Of a DNA stretch of 64,000 nt, positions 1-7,220 are shown piece after piece. This DNA comes from Bacillus sp. ISL-51 (GTDB lineage Bacteria > Bacillota > Bacilli > Bacillales > Bacillaceae). The notes under the pieces are model-generated. The model did no database searches, had not been told where the DNA came from, and was given only the letters and a program-made list of their open reading frames with translations. Within the stretch, counting starts at the first letter, position 1. Each line of letters begins with the position of its first letter. Both the position numbers and the translations under genes were made by a program. The stretch is from positions 144,080 to 208,079 of the forward strand of contig NZ_JAGGQB010000004.1 in the NCBI RefSeq assembly GCF_018613535.1, written 5' to 3'.

Positions 1-52
1 CCATATCTATCGCAATCAGTTTGATATCTGCGTCTTCTCTTTGTATCGGCAT
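1..52 (-). CDS. ycsE: HAD-family phosphatase, N-terminal fragment (YcsE-like)
   Basis: Only the first 17 codons are in the window; the gene continues past base 1. The peptide MPIQREDADIKLIAIDM ends in the IKLIAIDMDGT-type motif I of Cof/HAD hydrolases, whose first Asp is the nucleophile. A good ribosome site (GTGAGG) lies 5 bases before the ATG. ycsE lies next to ycsD in B. subtilis, so the name rests on this motif plus synteny. Substrate unknown from the fragment. Confidence 0.7.
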   Translation of the reverse strand, partial: MPIQREDADIKLIAIDM

Positions 53-180
53 ATATGTACCTCACTTTTTATAATGTAGTCGTCTCTATTTTAATACATA
101 ATACCCACGCAGACAAAAACCCGCTCCCTGACGTTTGGCGAGGGCGCCGTTGAGGAAAACAAATGGTGAGGTGATGTTGG

Positions 181-345
181 ATGAAAGAAAGAAAGCAGAA
201 AAACAAAGTAAATGAAAATCCTGAACATCATGACTTAACAGATCCGATTCCGCTGGAAGAGCTGAAAGAAAACGCCAACGATGAAAAACACAAGCACGAT
301 CAGCGGGACAATTCACAAAGCGAACGAGATTACGATACAAAATAA
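181..345 (+). CDS. Small highly charged protein, 54 aa, unknown function
   Basis: The ORF starts at ATG with a strong Shine-Dalgarno site (GGTGAGGTGA, 6 bases upstream) and ends in TAA just before an intrinsic terminator, so it looks like a real single-gene unit. The product is almost wholly hydrophilic (MKERKQKNKVNENPEHHDL...), rich in Lys, Glu, Asp, Asn and His, with no hydrophobic core and no Cys. It is probably disordered. Small soluble proteins of this kind are common in Bacillus spores, but nothing here proves that. It is divergent from ycsE and convergent with ycsD. I do not recognise a family. Confidence 0.6.
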   Translation: MKERKQKNKVNENPEHHDLTDPIPLEELKENANDEKHKHDQRDNSQSERDYDTK

Positions 346-362
346 CAGGCTTGACGCAGTCA

Positions 363-399
363 GCCGCTGTCCTTTTGGACAGCGGCATCCTATTTTTTC
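363..399 (+). terminator. Intrinsic terminator of the 54-aa gene
   Basis: A perfect 10-bp stem (GCCGCTGTCC / GGACAGCGGC) with a TTTT loop is followed by ATCCTATTTTTT. It lies 17 bases after the stop codon of the small ORF and runs into the 3' end of ycsD. Confidence 0.8.
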
Positions 400-791
400 T
401 GCGATTCAATAAAAATACTGATCTCCGCTTCCGCGACAGGCTTCCCGTCCACAGACGCTTTCGCCTGTCCGAACACAAAACCGCGTCTGCTCCGCGTGAC
501 TTCGAAAAAAAGGTCCAGACGGTCTCCGGGCACAGCGGCACCTAATCTTTCCGCTTTCTTCACCGCAGACAGCAGGCCGAGGCTGTTTTCACCTGTAATT
601 CCGGCGTATGCAGCGGTTTGAGCCAATGCTTCAATCACGAGCGAAAACGGCATTTCCCTTTGTGACTCCGTAATAAACCAGTCATTTTCGCTGACGAGCT
701 TATATGCCGCCGCACGTTTTCCGGGTTCACTTTCCTTTGCGCCGTCAATCAGCAGGAACGGATAGCGATGGGGCAAAAGCTTCTGATTCAT
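390..791 (-). CDS. ycsD: Hot-dog fold hydroxyacyl-ACP dehydratase-like protein YcsD
   Basis: The 133-aa product begins MNQKLLPHRYPFLLIDG. PHRYPFLLID is the FabZ-type motif containing the active-site His of 3-hydroxyacyl-ACP dehydratases. The rest fits the single hot-dog fold (PFSLVIEALAQTAA, GDRLDLFFEV). It is slightly shorter than FabZ and matches B. subtilis YcsD in position and type. An upstream in-frame start exists at 923, but the ATG at 791 follows GGATGAGG and gives the family N terminus. The dehydratase activity is inferred; the physiological substrate is unknown. Confidence 0.8.
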   Translation of the reverse strand: MNQKLLPHRYPFLLIDGAKESEPGKRAAAYKLVSENDWFITESQREMPFSLVIEALAQTAAYAGITGENSLGLLSAVKKAERLGAAVPGDRLDLFFEVTRSRRGFVFGQAKASVDGKPVAEAEISIFIESQKK

Positions 792-866
792 AGTTTCCTC
801 ATCCCTTTCTCCATTATTATAACGCCGATAGGATATAACGGAAAAGAGATTGAAAGGGTGATATTG

Positions 867-1212
867 ATGGCTGCGAAGCCGCTCGTGATACTGATTCATG
901 AAATATACGGAAAGAATGCCCATATGAAAAAAATGGCCCGGCTGGTCAGAAAGGCGGGCTTTGAGGTGATCACGCCGATTCTTCTCGAAGAGCGGGAGGT
1001 ATATGATTTAGAAGAGGAAAAAACGGCATATCACCGGTTTGTAAAGAACCGCCAGCTCGAAAAGGCGTTTCCGGGTGTATCAGTTCAAGGGCAGACACGG
1101 CTTTGCTAATCCGGATTCAGTTCATTTCAATAAACAGCTTTTTCTCGAAACGCTGTCTGTCATCGCTGATGAGGCAGCGATGCCCCTGTCCTTGACTGAC
1201 GGCCGGATATAA
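867..1212 (+). pseudogene. Remnant of a dienelactone hydrolase-type alpha/beta hydrolase
   Basis: An ATG with ribosome site AAAGGGTGAT opens MAAKPLVILIHEIYGKNAHMKKMARLVRKAGFEV, the normal N terminus of dienelactone-hydrolase-like proteins (HEIYG start). The frame ends at 1109. In the +1 frame from about 1072, an apparent C terminus continues (VYQFKGRHGFANPD..., stop TAA at 1212) with the HGF sequence that carries the catalytic His. The middle, including the nucleophile, is missing, so an internal deletion of roughly 100 codons plus a frameshift is inferred. An intact member would be about 200-240 aa. The ribosome site survives and a terminator follows, so the decay may be recent. Confidence 0.75.
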
Positions 1213-1216
1213 ACAA

Positions 1217-1247
1217 CTCCGCGTCCCGATGACGCGGAGCTTTTTTT
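1217..1247. terminator. Terminator between the hydrolase remnant and mtlD
   Basis: Stem CTCCGCGTC / GACGCGGAG with a 5-base loop followed by seven T on the plus strand. It lies between converging transcription units, so it may also help end the mtl transcript, although the T-run on that side is weaker. Confidence 0.8.
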
Positions 1248-2367
1248 ACTGATTTAATTTTTTCAGCACGATGCCGTGCAGCGGTTCATGCGGCTGAATA
1301 CCGCAGACGTCTTGAAGCACGCCGCTCGTGCCTTTCTCTGCTATAAGCTTTTGCAGTTCGGCGGCCTCCGGATCGTCCTTATAGTCGAAACGCAGGGCGG
1401 CGGCAATGCCTTCTGCCAGAGCGTTCGGCTCTTTAATTTTTTTGGCCGGTCCTGCTAATCTATCATTCGGCCCAAGCTTTCTGAGCGGAGATCTGGCTAC
1501 TCTCGTCACATCATCAGTGATGTACTCGTTTTCGAAGCGGCCGATAATTTTCTTAATGTATTGCTCATGATCGGTTTGCTTGAAGCCATAGGTTTTCACC
1601 AGGTATTCGCCCGTTTCTGAAAGGGCGGCGTGAACGACACGGCGGATTTCAGGGTGATCGATCGCATCTTTTACGGTCTTTAATCCGCGCTGATAGCCGA
1701 CATACGCCGTGACCGCGTGGCCCGTATTGACGGTATAGAGCTTTCGTTCAATGAACGGCGTGAGATCCTCAACGAACAATGCCCCGTCAATCACCGGCGG
1801 TTCGCCTTTAAAACCTGTTCTGTCTATGACCCATTCGAAAAACGGCTCAACTGATACCTTCAGCGGGTCCTCATGATGCTGAATCGGCACGATCCGATCC
1901 ACCGCAGAATCCGGGAAACCGACCGTCCGGCTCAATTTTTCCTGCTCAGCTTCCGTTAAATGCCCATAAACTTCTTTTTTCAAAAAGCTGCTTCCGCCGA
2001 TCATATTTTCGCAGGCAATGATGTTAAGAGGCTGAAAGGCTGTTCTGCGCTTTAATCCTTCCGCGATAGACGGGGCGATGAATTTCAGCACGCCCGGCCC
2101 CACCGCTGTCGTAATGATGGCCGCGTCATTGATCAGTCTGTACAGCTCTTCCTCTTGAACTGCGCTGTTGATGGCTGAAACCGGGCCGATTTTTTCCGTT
2201 TTTTTCCCGCCGTCGGCAAGCTCAACTGTGTATTCCCGCTTTTCATTCAGAAGGCTGACTATCGACTCGTTGACATCGGCGAATACGACCTCATAGCCGG
2301 ATTGATGGAGCAGGGCGCCGATAAAGCCCCGCCCGATGTTTCCCGCTCCGAAATGAAGGGCAATCAT
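1246..2367 (-). CDS. mtlD: Mannitol-1-phosphate 5-dehydrogenase MtlD
   Basis: MtlD oxidises mannitol-1-phosphate, produced by the PTS transporter, to fructose-6-phosphate with NAD+. The 373-aa protein starts MIALHFGAGNIGRGFIG, the NAD-binding Rossmann motif, and contains the polyol dehydrogenase signature KLYTVNTGHAVTAYVG in its middle. Length is normal for the family. The start follows the mtlF stop by one base, with ribosome site GAGGTGA within the mtlF end, so translation is probably coupled. It is the last gene of mtlA-mtlF-mtlD. Cytoplasmic. Confidence 0.97.
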   Translation of the reverse strand: MIALHFGAGNIGRGFIGALLHQSGYEVVFADVNESIVSLLNEKREYTVELADGGKKTEKIGPVSAINSAVQEEELYRLINDAAIITTAVGPGVLKFIAPSIAEGLKRRTAFQPLNIIACENMIGGSSFLKKEVYGHLTEAEQEKLSRTVGFPDSAVDRIVPIQHHEDPLKVSVEPFFEWVIDRTGFKGEPPVIDGALFVEDLTPFIERKLYTVNTGHAVTAYVGYQRGLKTVKDAIDHPEIRRVVHAALSETGEYLVKTYGFKQTDHEQYIKKIIGRFENEYITDDVTRVARSPLRKLGPNDRLAGPAKKIKEPNALAEGIAAALRFDYKDDPEAAELQKLIAEKGTSGVLQDVCGIQPHEPLHGIVLKKLNQ

Positions 2368-2368
2368 G

Positions 2369-2800
2369 TCAGTTCACCTCGCTGAAAATAGCGGCCAGTT
2401 CTTCTTCCGTTTTTGCATTGATCAGCCGTTCGATGTTTTCTTCTTCTGAACAAACAATGGCGATGTTTGACAAAATGTCTAAGTGTTCATTGTTTTTTCC
2501 GGCGATGCCGAAGACAACCTTCGCTGTATTGCCTTCTCCGTACTCGACGCCGTCAGGAATCTGAATGACGGAGATGCCTGAATGAAGAACGTCCTCCTTC
2601 GCATCCTCTGTGCCGTGGGGAATGGCGATGAAGTTCCCCATGAAGGTGGAAGACGTTTCTTCCCGTTCGAACATTTTTGCCACGTAGCCGTCTTTCACAT
2701 AGCCGTTATCAATCAGCGTCTGTCCCGCTAACCGGATTGCGTCCTCTTTTGATTTTACCGTTTGATTCAGTTTGATATTTGCTTTAGCTAATACTTCCAT
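2369..2800 (-). CDS. mtlF: Mannitol-specific PTS enzyme IIA, MtlF
   Basis: MtlF carries phosphate from HPr to the IIB domain of MtlA. The 143-aa protein is a single PTS EIIA type-2 domain. His62 in FIAIPHGTEDAK is the expected phosphorylated residue. It is a separate protein here, as in B. subtilis, rather than fused to IICB as in E. coli MtlA. It sits between mtlA and mtlD on one transcript. Confidence 0.96.
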   Translation of the reverse strand: MEVLAKANIKLNQTVKSKEDAIRLAGQTLIDNGYVKDGYVAKMFEREETSSTFMGNFIAIPHGTEDAKEDVLHSGISVIQIPDGVEYGEGNTAKVVFGIAGKNNEHLDILSNIAIVCSEEENIERLINAKTEEELAAIFSEVN

Positions 2801-2826
2801 GATGGGCTATCCCTCTTTCTGTTTGA

Positions 2827-4263
2827 TTAGTTTTTAAGCTTTTCAATCAGTTCATCGTATTTCGGACTGTTTAAGAAATTATCAACCGAGATGTGCACCG
2901 CTTGCGGCAGCTTGGCTTTCGCCCGATCTGTCAGATCCTTGTGCGTAATGACGACATCCGCATCATTTGGCAGGTTATTGATCGACGTATTCGTGACATC
3001 AATGTCCAGTTCTGCTTTTTTCACTTTATTCCTTAAAATGGAGGCGCCCATTGCGCTCGATCCCATTCCTGCATCACAAGCGAAGATAATGCGGCTGACT
3101 TGTTCAGCAGAAATGTCGGCAGGCTGTTCAGCCGGCTCTTCCTCTTTGTCCGCCAGCGCGGCCGCTGCCTCGCTTTTCTTCCCTTTCATCTCCTGCATTT
3201 TTTCCGCAGCGGCTGTGAGATCTTCCTCACCCGCTTTTGACGATTTCAGAATAAGCGCAGATACGATAAACGATACGGCTGCTGCGACAATGACGCCTGC
3301 AAGCACGCCGAAATAGCTTCCTCTAGGAGTCATCGCCATAATGGCGATGATGCTGCCCGGTGATGATGCCGCAACAAGGCCCGCATTGAAGATCGAGAAT
3401 GTCAGCAGTCCGCTTGCTCCTCCGGCAATCGCCGCAAGGATCAGCATCGGCTTCATTAAAATGTACGGGAAGTAAATCTCATGAATCCCCCCGAAGAAAT
3501 GAATGATCGCCGCTCCCGGAGCAGTGGATTTTGAAGAGCCTTTTCCAAAGAACATGTATGCCAGTAAAATTCCGAGTCCCGGTCCTGGGTTCGCTTCAAC
3601 TAAAAACAGAATGGATTTTCCTGTTTTCGCGGCCTGTTCGATTCCGATCGGACTTAAAATACCGTGGTTGATCGCGTTATTCAGGAACAGTACCTTTGCC
3701 GGTTCAACGAAAACGCTTGCAATCGGAAGCAAATTCGCGTGAACAATCACTTCCACGCCGGCTGCCAGCACTTTATTCAGAGACAGAACGACAGGGCCGA
3801 TCGCATAAAACGCGATAATCGTGAGCACCGCTCCGATAATGCCGGCCGTAAAGTTGTTGATCAGCATTTCAAAGCCTTGTCTGACTTTATCCTTAAATAA
3901 ACGGTCTATTTGTTTAATGAGATATCCGCCGAGCGGGCCCATAATCATTGCGCCTAAAAACATCGGGATGTCTGAACCGACAATGACCCCAATGGCTGCC
4001 GTCGCGCCGACGACTCCCCCGCGGTGGTCGTAAATCATTTTTCCGCCTGTATATGCGATTAAAAGCGGCAGCAGATACGTAATCATCGGATTGACCAATG
4101 TGTTCAGCTGCGCATTCGGAACCCATCCCGCCGGAATAAACAGCGCCGTGATAATTCCCCACGCGATAAACGCACCGATGTTCGGCATAATCATTCCGCT
4201 TAAGTAACTGCCGAACCGCTGAATCTTAACCTTTACGCCTGATTGCTGCTGTTCTTGCTGCAT
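2827..4263 (-). CDS. mtlA: Mannitol-specific PTS enzyme IICB, MtlA
   Basis: MtlA imports mannitol and phosphorylates it during transport. The 478-aa product has an N-terminal membrane IIC domain (about residues 15-340) with the conserved GGIHEIYFPYI segment near residue 258, a charged Ala/Glu-rich linker (about 345-388), and a IIB domain with phospho-Cys396 in FACDAGMGSSA. The ATG at 4263 was chosen because GGGAGGG lies 8 bases upstream and it gives the known family length; a longer in-frame start at 4296 adds 11 unlikely residues. Promoter, cre, MtlR operator and a leader hairpin lie upstream. Confidence 0.97.
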   Translation of the reverse strand: MQQEQQQSGVKVKIQRFGSYLSGMIMPNIGAFIAWGIITALFIPAGWVPNAQLNTLVNPMITYLLPLLIAYTGGKMIYDHRGGVVGATAAIGVIVGSDIPMFLGAMIMGPLGGYLIKQIDRLFKDKVRQGFEMLINNFTAGIIGAVLTIIAFYAIGPVVLSLNKVLAAGVEVIVHANLLPIASVFVEPAKVLFLNNAINHGILSPIGIEQAAKTGKSILFLVEANPGPGLGILLAYMFFGKGSSKSTAPGAAIIHFFGGIHEIYFPYILMKPMLILAAIAGGASGLLTFSIFNAGLVAASSPGSIIAIMAMTPRGSYFGVLAGVIVAAAVSFIVSALILKSSKAGEEDLTAAAEKMQEMKGKKSEAAAALADKEEEPAEQPADISAEQVSRIIFACDAGMGSSAMGASILRNKVKKAELDIDVTNTSINNLPNDADVVITHKDLTDRAKAKLPQAVHISVDNFLNSPKYDELIEKLKN

Positions 4264-4301
4264 GTATATTCCCTCCCTGTTTTGCTGTCTGATCATGAAA
4301 T

Positions 4302-4338
4302 AAAAAAAGACACGGGGGACTGGTTTCTCCCCTGTGTC
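4302..4338 (-). terminator. Terminator-like hairpin at the start of the mtlA leader
   Basis: On the mtlA strand a 10-bp stem (GACACAGGGG with CCCCCGTGTC, one G-U pair, 10-base loop) is followed by seven T, a canonical intrinsic terminator. It lies between the predicted transcription start (about 4335) and the ribosome site, so mtlA transcripts from this promoter must read through it. It could be an attenuator, a 5' stabilising stem, or an upstream insulator whose first bases fall at the start site. Confidence 0.65.
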
Positions 4339-4341
4339 TTC

Positions 4342-4370
4342 ATCATAAAACGCTTACAATCCCTATTCAA
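4342..4370 (-). promoter_or_regulatory. Sigma-A promoter of mtlAFD
   Basis: -35 TTGAAT (4365-4370) and -10 TATGAT (4342-4347) separated by exactly 17 bases on the minus strand, about 80 bases upstream of the mtlA start codon. Confidence 0.8.
4345..4358 (-). promoter_or_regulatory. cre site (CcpA) inside the mtlA promoter
   Basis: TGTAAGCGTTTTAT matches the catabolite-responsive-element consensus TGWAANCGNTNWCA at 12 of 14 positions. It lies between -35 and -10, so CcpA binding would block polymerase directly. Carbon repression of mtl is known in B. subtilis. Confidence 0.75.
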
Positions 4371-4388
4371 TGAAAAGTAAAGGGGAGT

Positions 4389-4409
4389 TTGGCACATAGA
4401 CTGTGACAA
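4389..4409 (-). promoter_or_regulatory. MtlR activator site upstream of mtlA
   Basis: Perfect inverted repeat of form TTGNCACA-N5-TGTGNCAA located about 20 bases upstream of the -35 box, the position expected for the PTS-controlled activator MtlR. The symmetry is seen directly; the assignment follows the published type of mtl operator as I recall it. Confidence 0.7.
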
Positions 4410-4420
4410 ATTTTTAAATA

Positions 4421-4447
4421 AAAAAAGACACCTGTTGTTCAGGTGCC
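4421..4447 (-). terminator. Terminator of the CXXC membrane protein gene
   Basis: Stem CACCTG / CAGGTG with a 5-base loop followed by a T-rich run on the minus strand, directly after the stop codon. It separates this gene from the mtl promoter. Confidence 0.7.
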
Positions 4448-4789
4448 TTACCGCTTTCTGTATATAATGTGTCCTTTCGTAACAACCAGTTTTGCAATCA
4501 ACCGCTCACTCACGATAAACACCGGATACGCGCATACGAGCGCAAATATGGCGGCCGGCACATACCGGGCGGCAGGAAAAACCGGAATGACAGCCGTTCT
4601 GGCCATCTGCACGAGATAAATCAACAGCACCGTTATCGCGATCGCCACCGCCATAATCGGAGCCGACACTTTATATTCACGCAGCTTTACATGGCAATGC
4701 CCGCATTGAAACTGGCACGGGATCATTGAGGATCTGACCATGTCGCCTGTAATCGGCTTGCCGCAGTTCGGGCAGGTCGTTTCTTTCAT
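4448..4789 (-). CDS. ycnL: Small membrane protein with CXXC-19-CXXC zinc ribbon
   Basis: The 113-aa product begins MKETTCPNCGKPITGD. Two CXXC pairs (CPNC and CGHC, 19 residues apart) form a probable zinc ribbon like the cxxc_20_cxxc family. Two hydrophobic segments follow (about residues 42-60 and 70-88), then a short basic tail. The ATG at 4789 has GGAGGAAT upstream. It lies between mtlA and ycnK, where B. subtilis has ycnL, so the symbol is a synteny assignment that I cannot confirm from memory of its sequence. A role in metal or redox handling beside the copper genes is only a guess. Confidence 0.6.
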   Translation of the reverse strand: MKETTCPNCGKPITGDMVRSSMIPCQFQCGHCHVKLREYKVSAPIMAVAIAITVLLIYLVQMARTAVIPVFPAARYVPAAIFALVCAYPVFIVSERLIAKLVVTKGHIIYRKR

Positions 4790-4891
4790 CTTTATTCCTC
4801 CATTCAATACTTCTATTATAACAAAGAATGTCCCGGCCGTTTTGAACTTGTGATTGTTCAACATATTTTCACATATTTTATCATCAGGCTC

Positions 4892-4944
4892 TTGTACACT
4901 CCGATGAAAACATCTACTCTTGAAAATGAGGATCATCACTCATT
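4892..4944 (+). promoter_or_regulatory. Putative ycnK promoter with downstream inverted repeat
   Basis: TTGTAC (4892-4897) and TACTCT (4915-4920) are separated by 17 bases. Immediately downstream is AATGAG-N8-CTCATT (4925-4944), perfect 6-bp arms, well placed as an operator over the start site. YcnK and CsoR control ycnKJI in B. subtilis; which protein binds this repeat is not shown. Confidence 0.5.
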
Positions 4945-4967
4945 CGCATAAAAAGGGGGATGCAGAA

Positions 4968-5540
4968 TTGCTTCCGATTAACAGACAGCAAAAAATGCTT
5001 GAATGGCTGAAGCAAGAGAGCGTGTTAAAAATTTCTGATATAAGCGAGAGATTCGGTGTCTCTGAAATGACTGTTTACAGAGACGTCAATCAGCTGGCTA
5101 AGTCGAACCGGATTATTAAAACACCCGGCGGCATTACGCTCCCATCCGCTTCAGAGCAAAACGCCAATCAATGCGGCTATTGCTTGCGGCCGATTCAGCA
5201 CTCCTATTCTGTTCAGCTTATCACTGCTTCGCAAGCCGTCGAGCAGATGTGCTGCATTCATTGCGCGATTTTGCGGTATGAAGATAAAAAAGAAGAAGTG
5301 TCCCATGTCATATGTAAGGATTTTCTTCTGGAGACGACGATTACGGCCGCCTCTGCGCACTTTTTATTACACGCCGAAATCGATCTCCACTGCTGCCAGC
5401 CGCAGGCGATTCCCTTTTCAACGCTCGATTACGCGAAACGGTTTCAAAAAGGGTTCGGCGGGGTCATTTGCACATTTGACCAGGCAGCGGAAATTATCTT
5501 ACACGACAGGCAAAAGGGATGCACTTGCACCAAGACGTAA
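4968..5540 (+). CDS. ycnK: Copper-responsive transcriptional repressor YcnK
   Basis: YcnK represses the copper importer gene ycnJ when copper is sufficient. The 190-aa product has an N-terminal DeoR-type winged helix (RQQKMLEWLK...ISERFGVSEMTVYRDVNQL) and a C-terminal NosL-like domain with many Cys (CGYC, CCIHC, CC, and a terminal CTCTKT) able to bind copper. Translation is predicted from TTG at 4968, giving MLPINRQQ, with AAGGGGG 8 bases upstream; the length equals the B. subtilis protein. An ATG at 4920 lies inside the -10/start region and has no ribosome site. First gene of ycnKJI. Confidence 0.92.
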   Translation: MLPINRQQKMLEWLKQESVLKISDISERFGVSEMTVYRDVNQLAKSNRIIKTPGGITLPSASEQNANQCGYCLRPIQHSYSVQLITASQAVEQMCCIHCAILRYEDKKEEVSHVICKDFLLETTITAASAHFLLHAEIDLHCCQPQAIPFSTLDYAKRFQKGFGGVICTFDQAAEIILHDRQKGCTCTKT

Positions 5541-5573
5541 CAACAACCAACCGGAAGGACGGTGTCTTCAGCC

Positions 5574-7208
5574 ATGAGACGAAATAAACTGTGGCTCATT
5601 CTTCTGCTGTTCCTTGTTTTGTTTCCGAAAACAAGCTTTGCCCATGCCTATATCACAAGCTCAACACCGGGTGAGAACAGCGAGTTAAAACAAGCGCCGA
5701 AGCAGGTCGAGATTCAGTTTAATGAACCGATCGAGGAAGGCTTCCATTCCATCAAAGTGTATAATTCATCCGGCGAACGGGTCGATACGGGCCGGACAGC
5801 AATGAAAAAAAATGATAACCGTGTCATGACCGCCGCTTTACAAAAAAAACTGCCGCATGACATTTACAGAGCAGAATGGAACGCGGTGTCAGCCGACGGG
5901 CATCCGGTTTCCGGCGTCATACCTTTCAGCGTCGGAAAAGCGGACGGAGCCTTTCAAGACAAAACGGCTTCCGGAGCATCGCTTCATCCCGAAACGGCAA
6001 TCGACCGCGGCATCTTGTACACGGCCTTTTCTCTGTTTATCGGAACGGCTTTTTTCCACCTTCTTTGGTACAGATCGAAGGCAGGCTTGTCAGGAACGCT
6101 TGCAAAGCGAACCGTCAAGCTGTATATCGTCTCCTTGTCTTTGTTAGGGCTGGCCCTGATCTGCCAGCTTCCGATTCAGACGAAGGAAAATGCGGGAGGC
6201 TCGTGGAGCGCCGCTTTTCAGCCTGGCTATATAAAAGAAACGCTTCTGCAAACGGCGGGCGGATCGATCTGGATGATTCAAATCGGCTTATACGTGCTGC
6301 TTGTTTTATCCATGATTCCGGTGTTAAAAAAGAAACAATTTCGTTCTTTTACATTCTGGACGGCGCCGCTTCTCTTCTTTTTCGGATCGCTTTTGGCTAA
6401 GGCATTTGCCGGGCATGCTGCGGTTATTGAAGAAAAAGCGGTCGGCATCACGATGGATTTTTTCCATTTATCAGCGGCCTCTGTGTGGACGGGCGGAATG
6501 GCGGCGCTTGTGCTGCTTCTTTCCCCAGAGTGGAGAAAGCCCGATAAATCGGCAGCGCGGGAAACGGTCAAGCGGTTCTCCCCTTGGGCATTCAGTGCTG
6601 TCGGCGTGCTTTTGTTCTCAGGCGTGCTGAATGGATTTTTCATTATCCGCTCGTTTGATTCGCTCTTTCACACCGCTTACGGCAAAACGCTTCTGGTGAA
6701 AATCGGCCTGTTTGTTATTATGCTTGCGCTCGGCGGCATTCATGTGTGGATCACAAAATACCGGCAGACGCGCAGCATCAGCCGGACGGTCAAGGCTGAA
6801 TGGGTGATCGGCATTGCGGTATTGTTTATAACCGCTGTGTTCACAAGTCTGCCAAGCCCGCCGGCACCGGCGCCGGAGCCGTTTAACGGTTCAGAAATGA
6901 TCGGCAGCGGACAAACATTGTCTATCAGTATCAGCCCGAATCAGCCGGGTAAAAATGAATTTGAAGTGAGAGTCACCGATCATAACGGCCGGCTTGTCAA
7001 AGATATTCAGCAATTCACGGTGACCGTATATCAGACGGGCTTCAGCGGCAGTAAAAACGAAAGCACCTTTGATTTGAAAAAGACAAAGCAAGGCGTATTT
7101 GAAGCTGATAACCTTTCTATTACTGAAAAAGGAAACTGGAAAATCAAAGTCCACGGACTGACAAGCGACTTTAACGAGATCAACCAAATCTTCACTACCA
7201 CAAACTAA
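5574..7208 (+). CDS. ycnJ: Copper import membrane protein YcnJ (CopC-CopD fusion)
   Basis: YcnJ takes up copper and is needed when copper is limiting. The 544-aa product has a signal peptide (MRRNKLWLILLL...SFAHAY), then a CopC domain (about residues 24-120) starting at the His after cleavage, then eight or so membrane helices of the CopD type (about 140-430), and a C-terminal extracytoplasmic domain resembling a second beta-sandwich. Start choice is uncertain: ATG 5574 is 14 bases after GGAAGGA, and GTG 5562 only 2 bases after it. Follows ycnK by 33 bases. Confidence 0.92.
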   Translation: MRRNKLWLILLLFLVLFPKTSFAHAYITSSTPGENSELKQAPKQVEIQFNEPIEEGFHSIKVYNSSGERVDTGRTAMKKNDNRVMTAALQKKLPHDIYRAEWNAVSADGHPVSGVIPFSVGKADGAFQDKTASGASLHPETAIDRGILYTAFSLFIGTAFFHLLWYRSKAGLSGTLAKRTVKLYIVSLSLLGLALICQLPIQTKENAGGSWSAAFQPGYIKETLLQTAGGSIWMIQIGLYVLLVLSMIPVLKKKQFRSFTFWTAPLLFFFGSLLAKAFAGHAAVIEEKAVGITMDFFHLSAASVWTGGMAALVLLLSPEWRKPDKSAARETVKRFSPWAFSAVGVLLFSGVLNGFFIIRSFDSLFHTAYGKTLLVKIGLFVIMLALGGIHVWITKYRQTRSISRTVKAEWVIGIAVLFITAVFTSLPSPPAPAPEPFNGSEMIGSGQTLSISISPNQPGKNEFEVRVTDHNGRLVKDIQQFTVTVYQTGFSGSKNESTFDLKKTKQGVFEADNLSITEKGNWKIKVHGLTSDFNEINQIFTTTN

Positions 7209-7220
7209 GGAGTGTGTCTC

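Noticed and set aside
86..541. 151-codon minus-strand frame opposite the 54-aa gene and the ycsD end
   Set aside because: No ribosome site, low-complexity basic composition and overlap with the strong hairpin; an antisense shadow.
2891..3316. 141-codon plus-strand frame rich in Ala and Ser
   Set aside because: Antisense of the MtlA linker/IIB region; its composition simply mirrors the Ala/Glu-rich linker.
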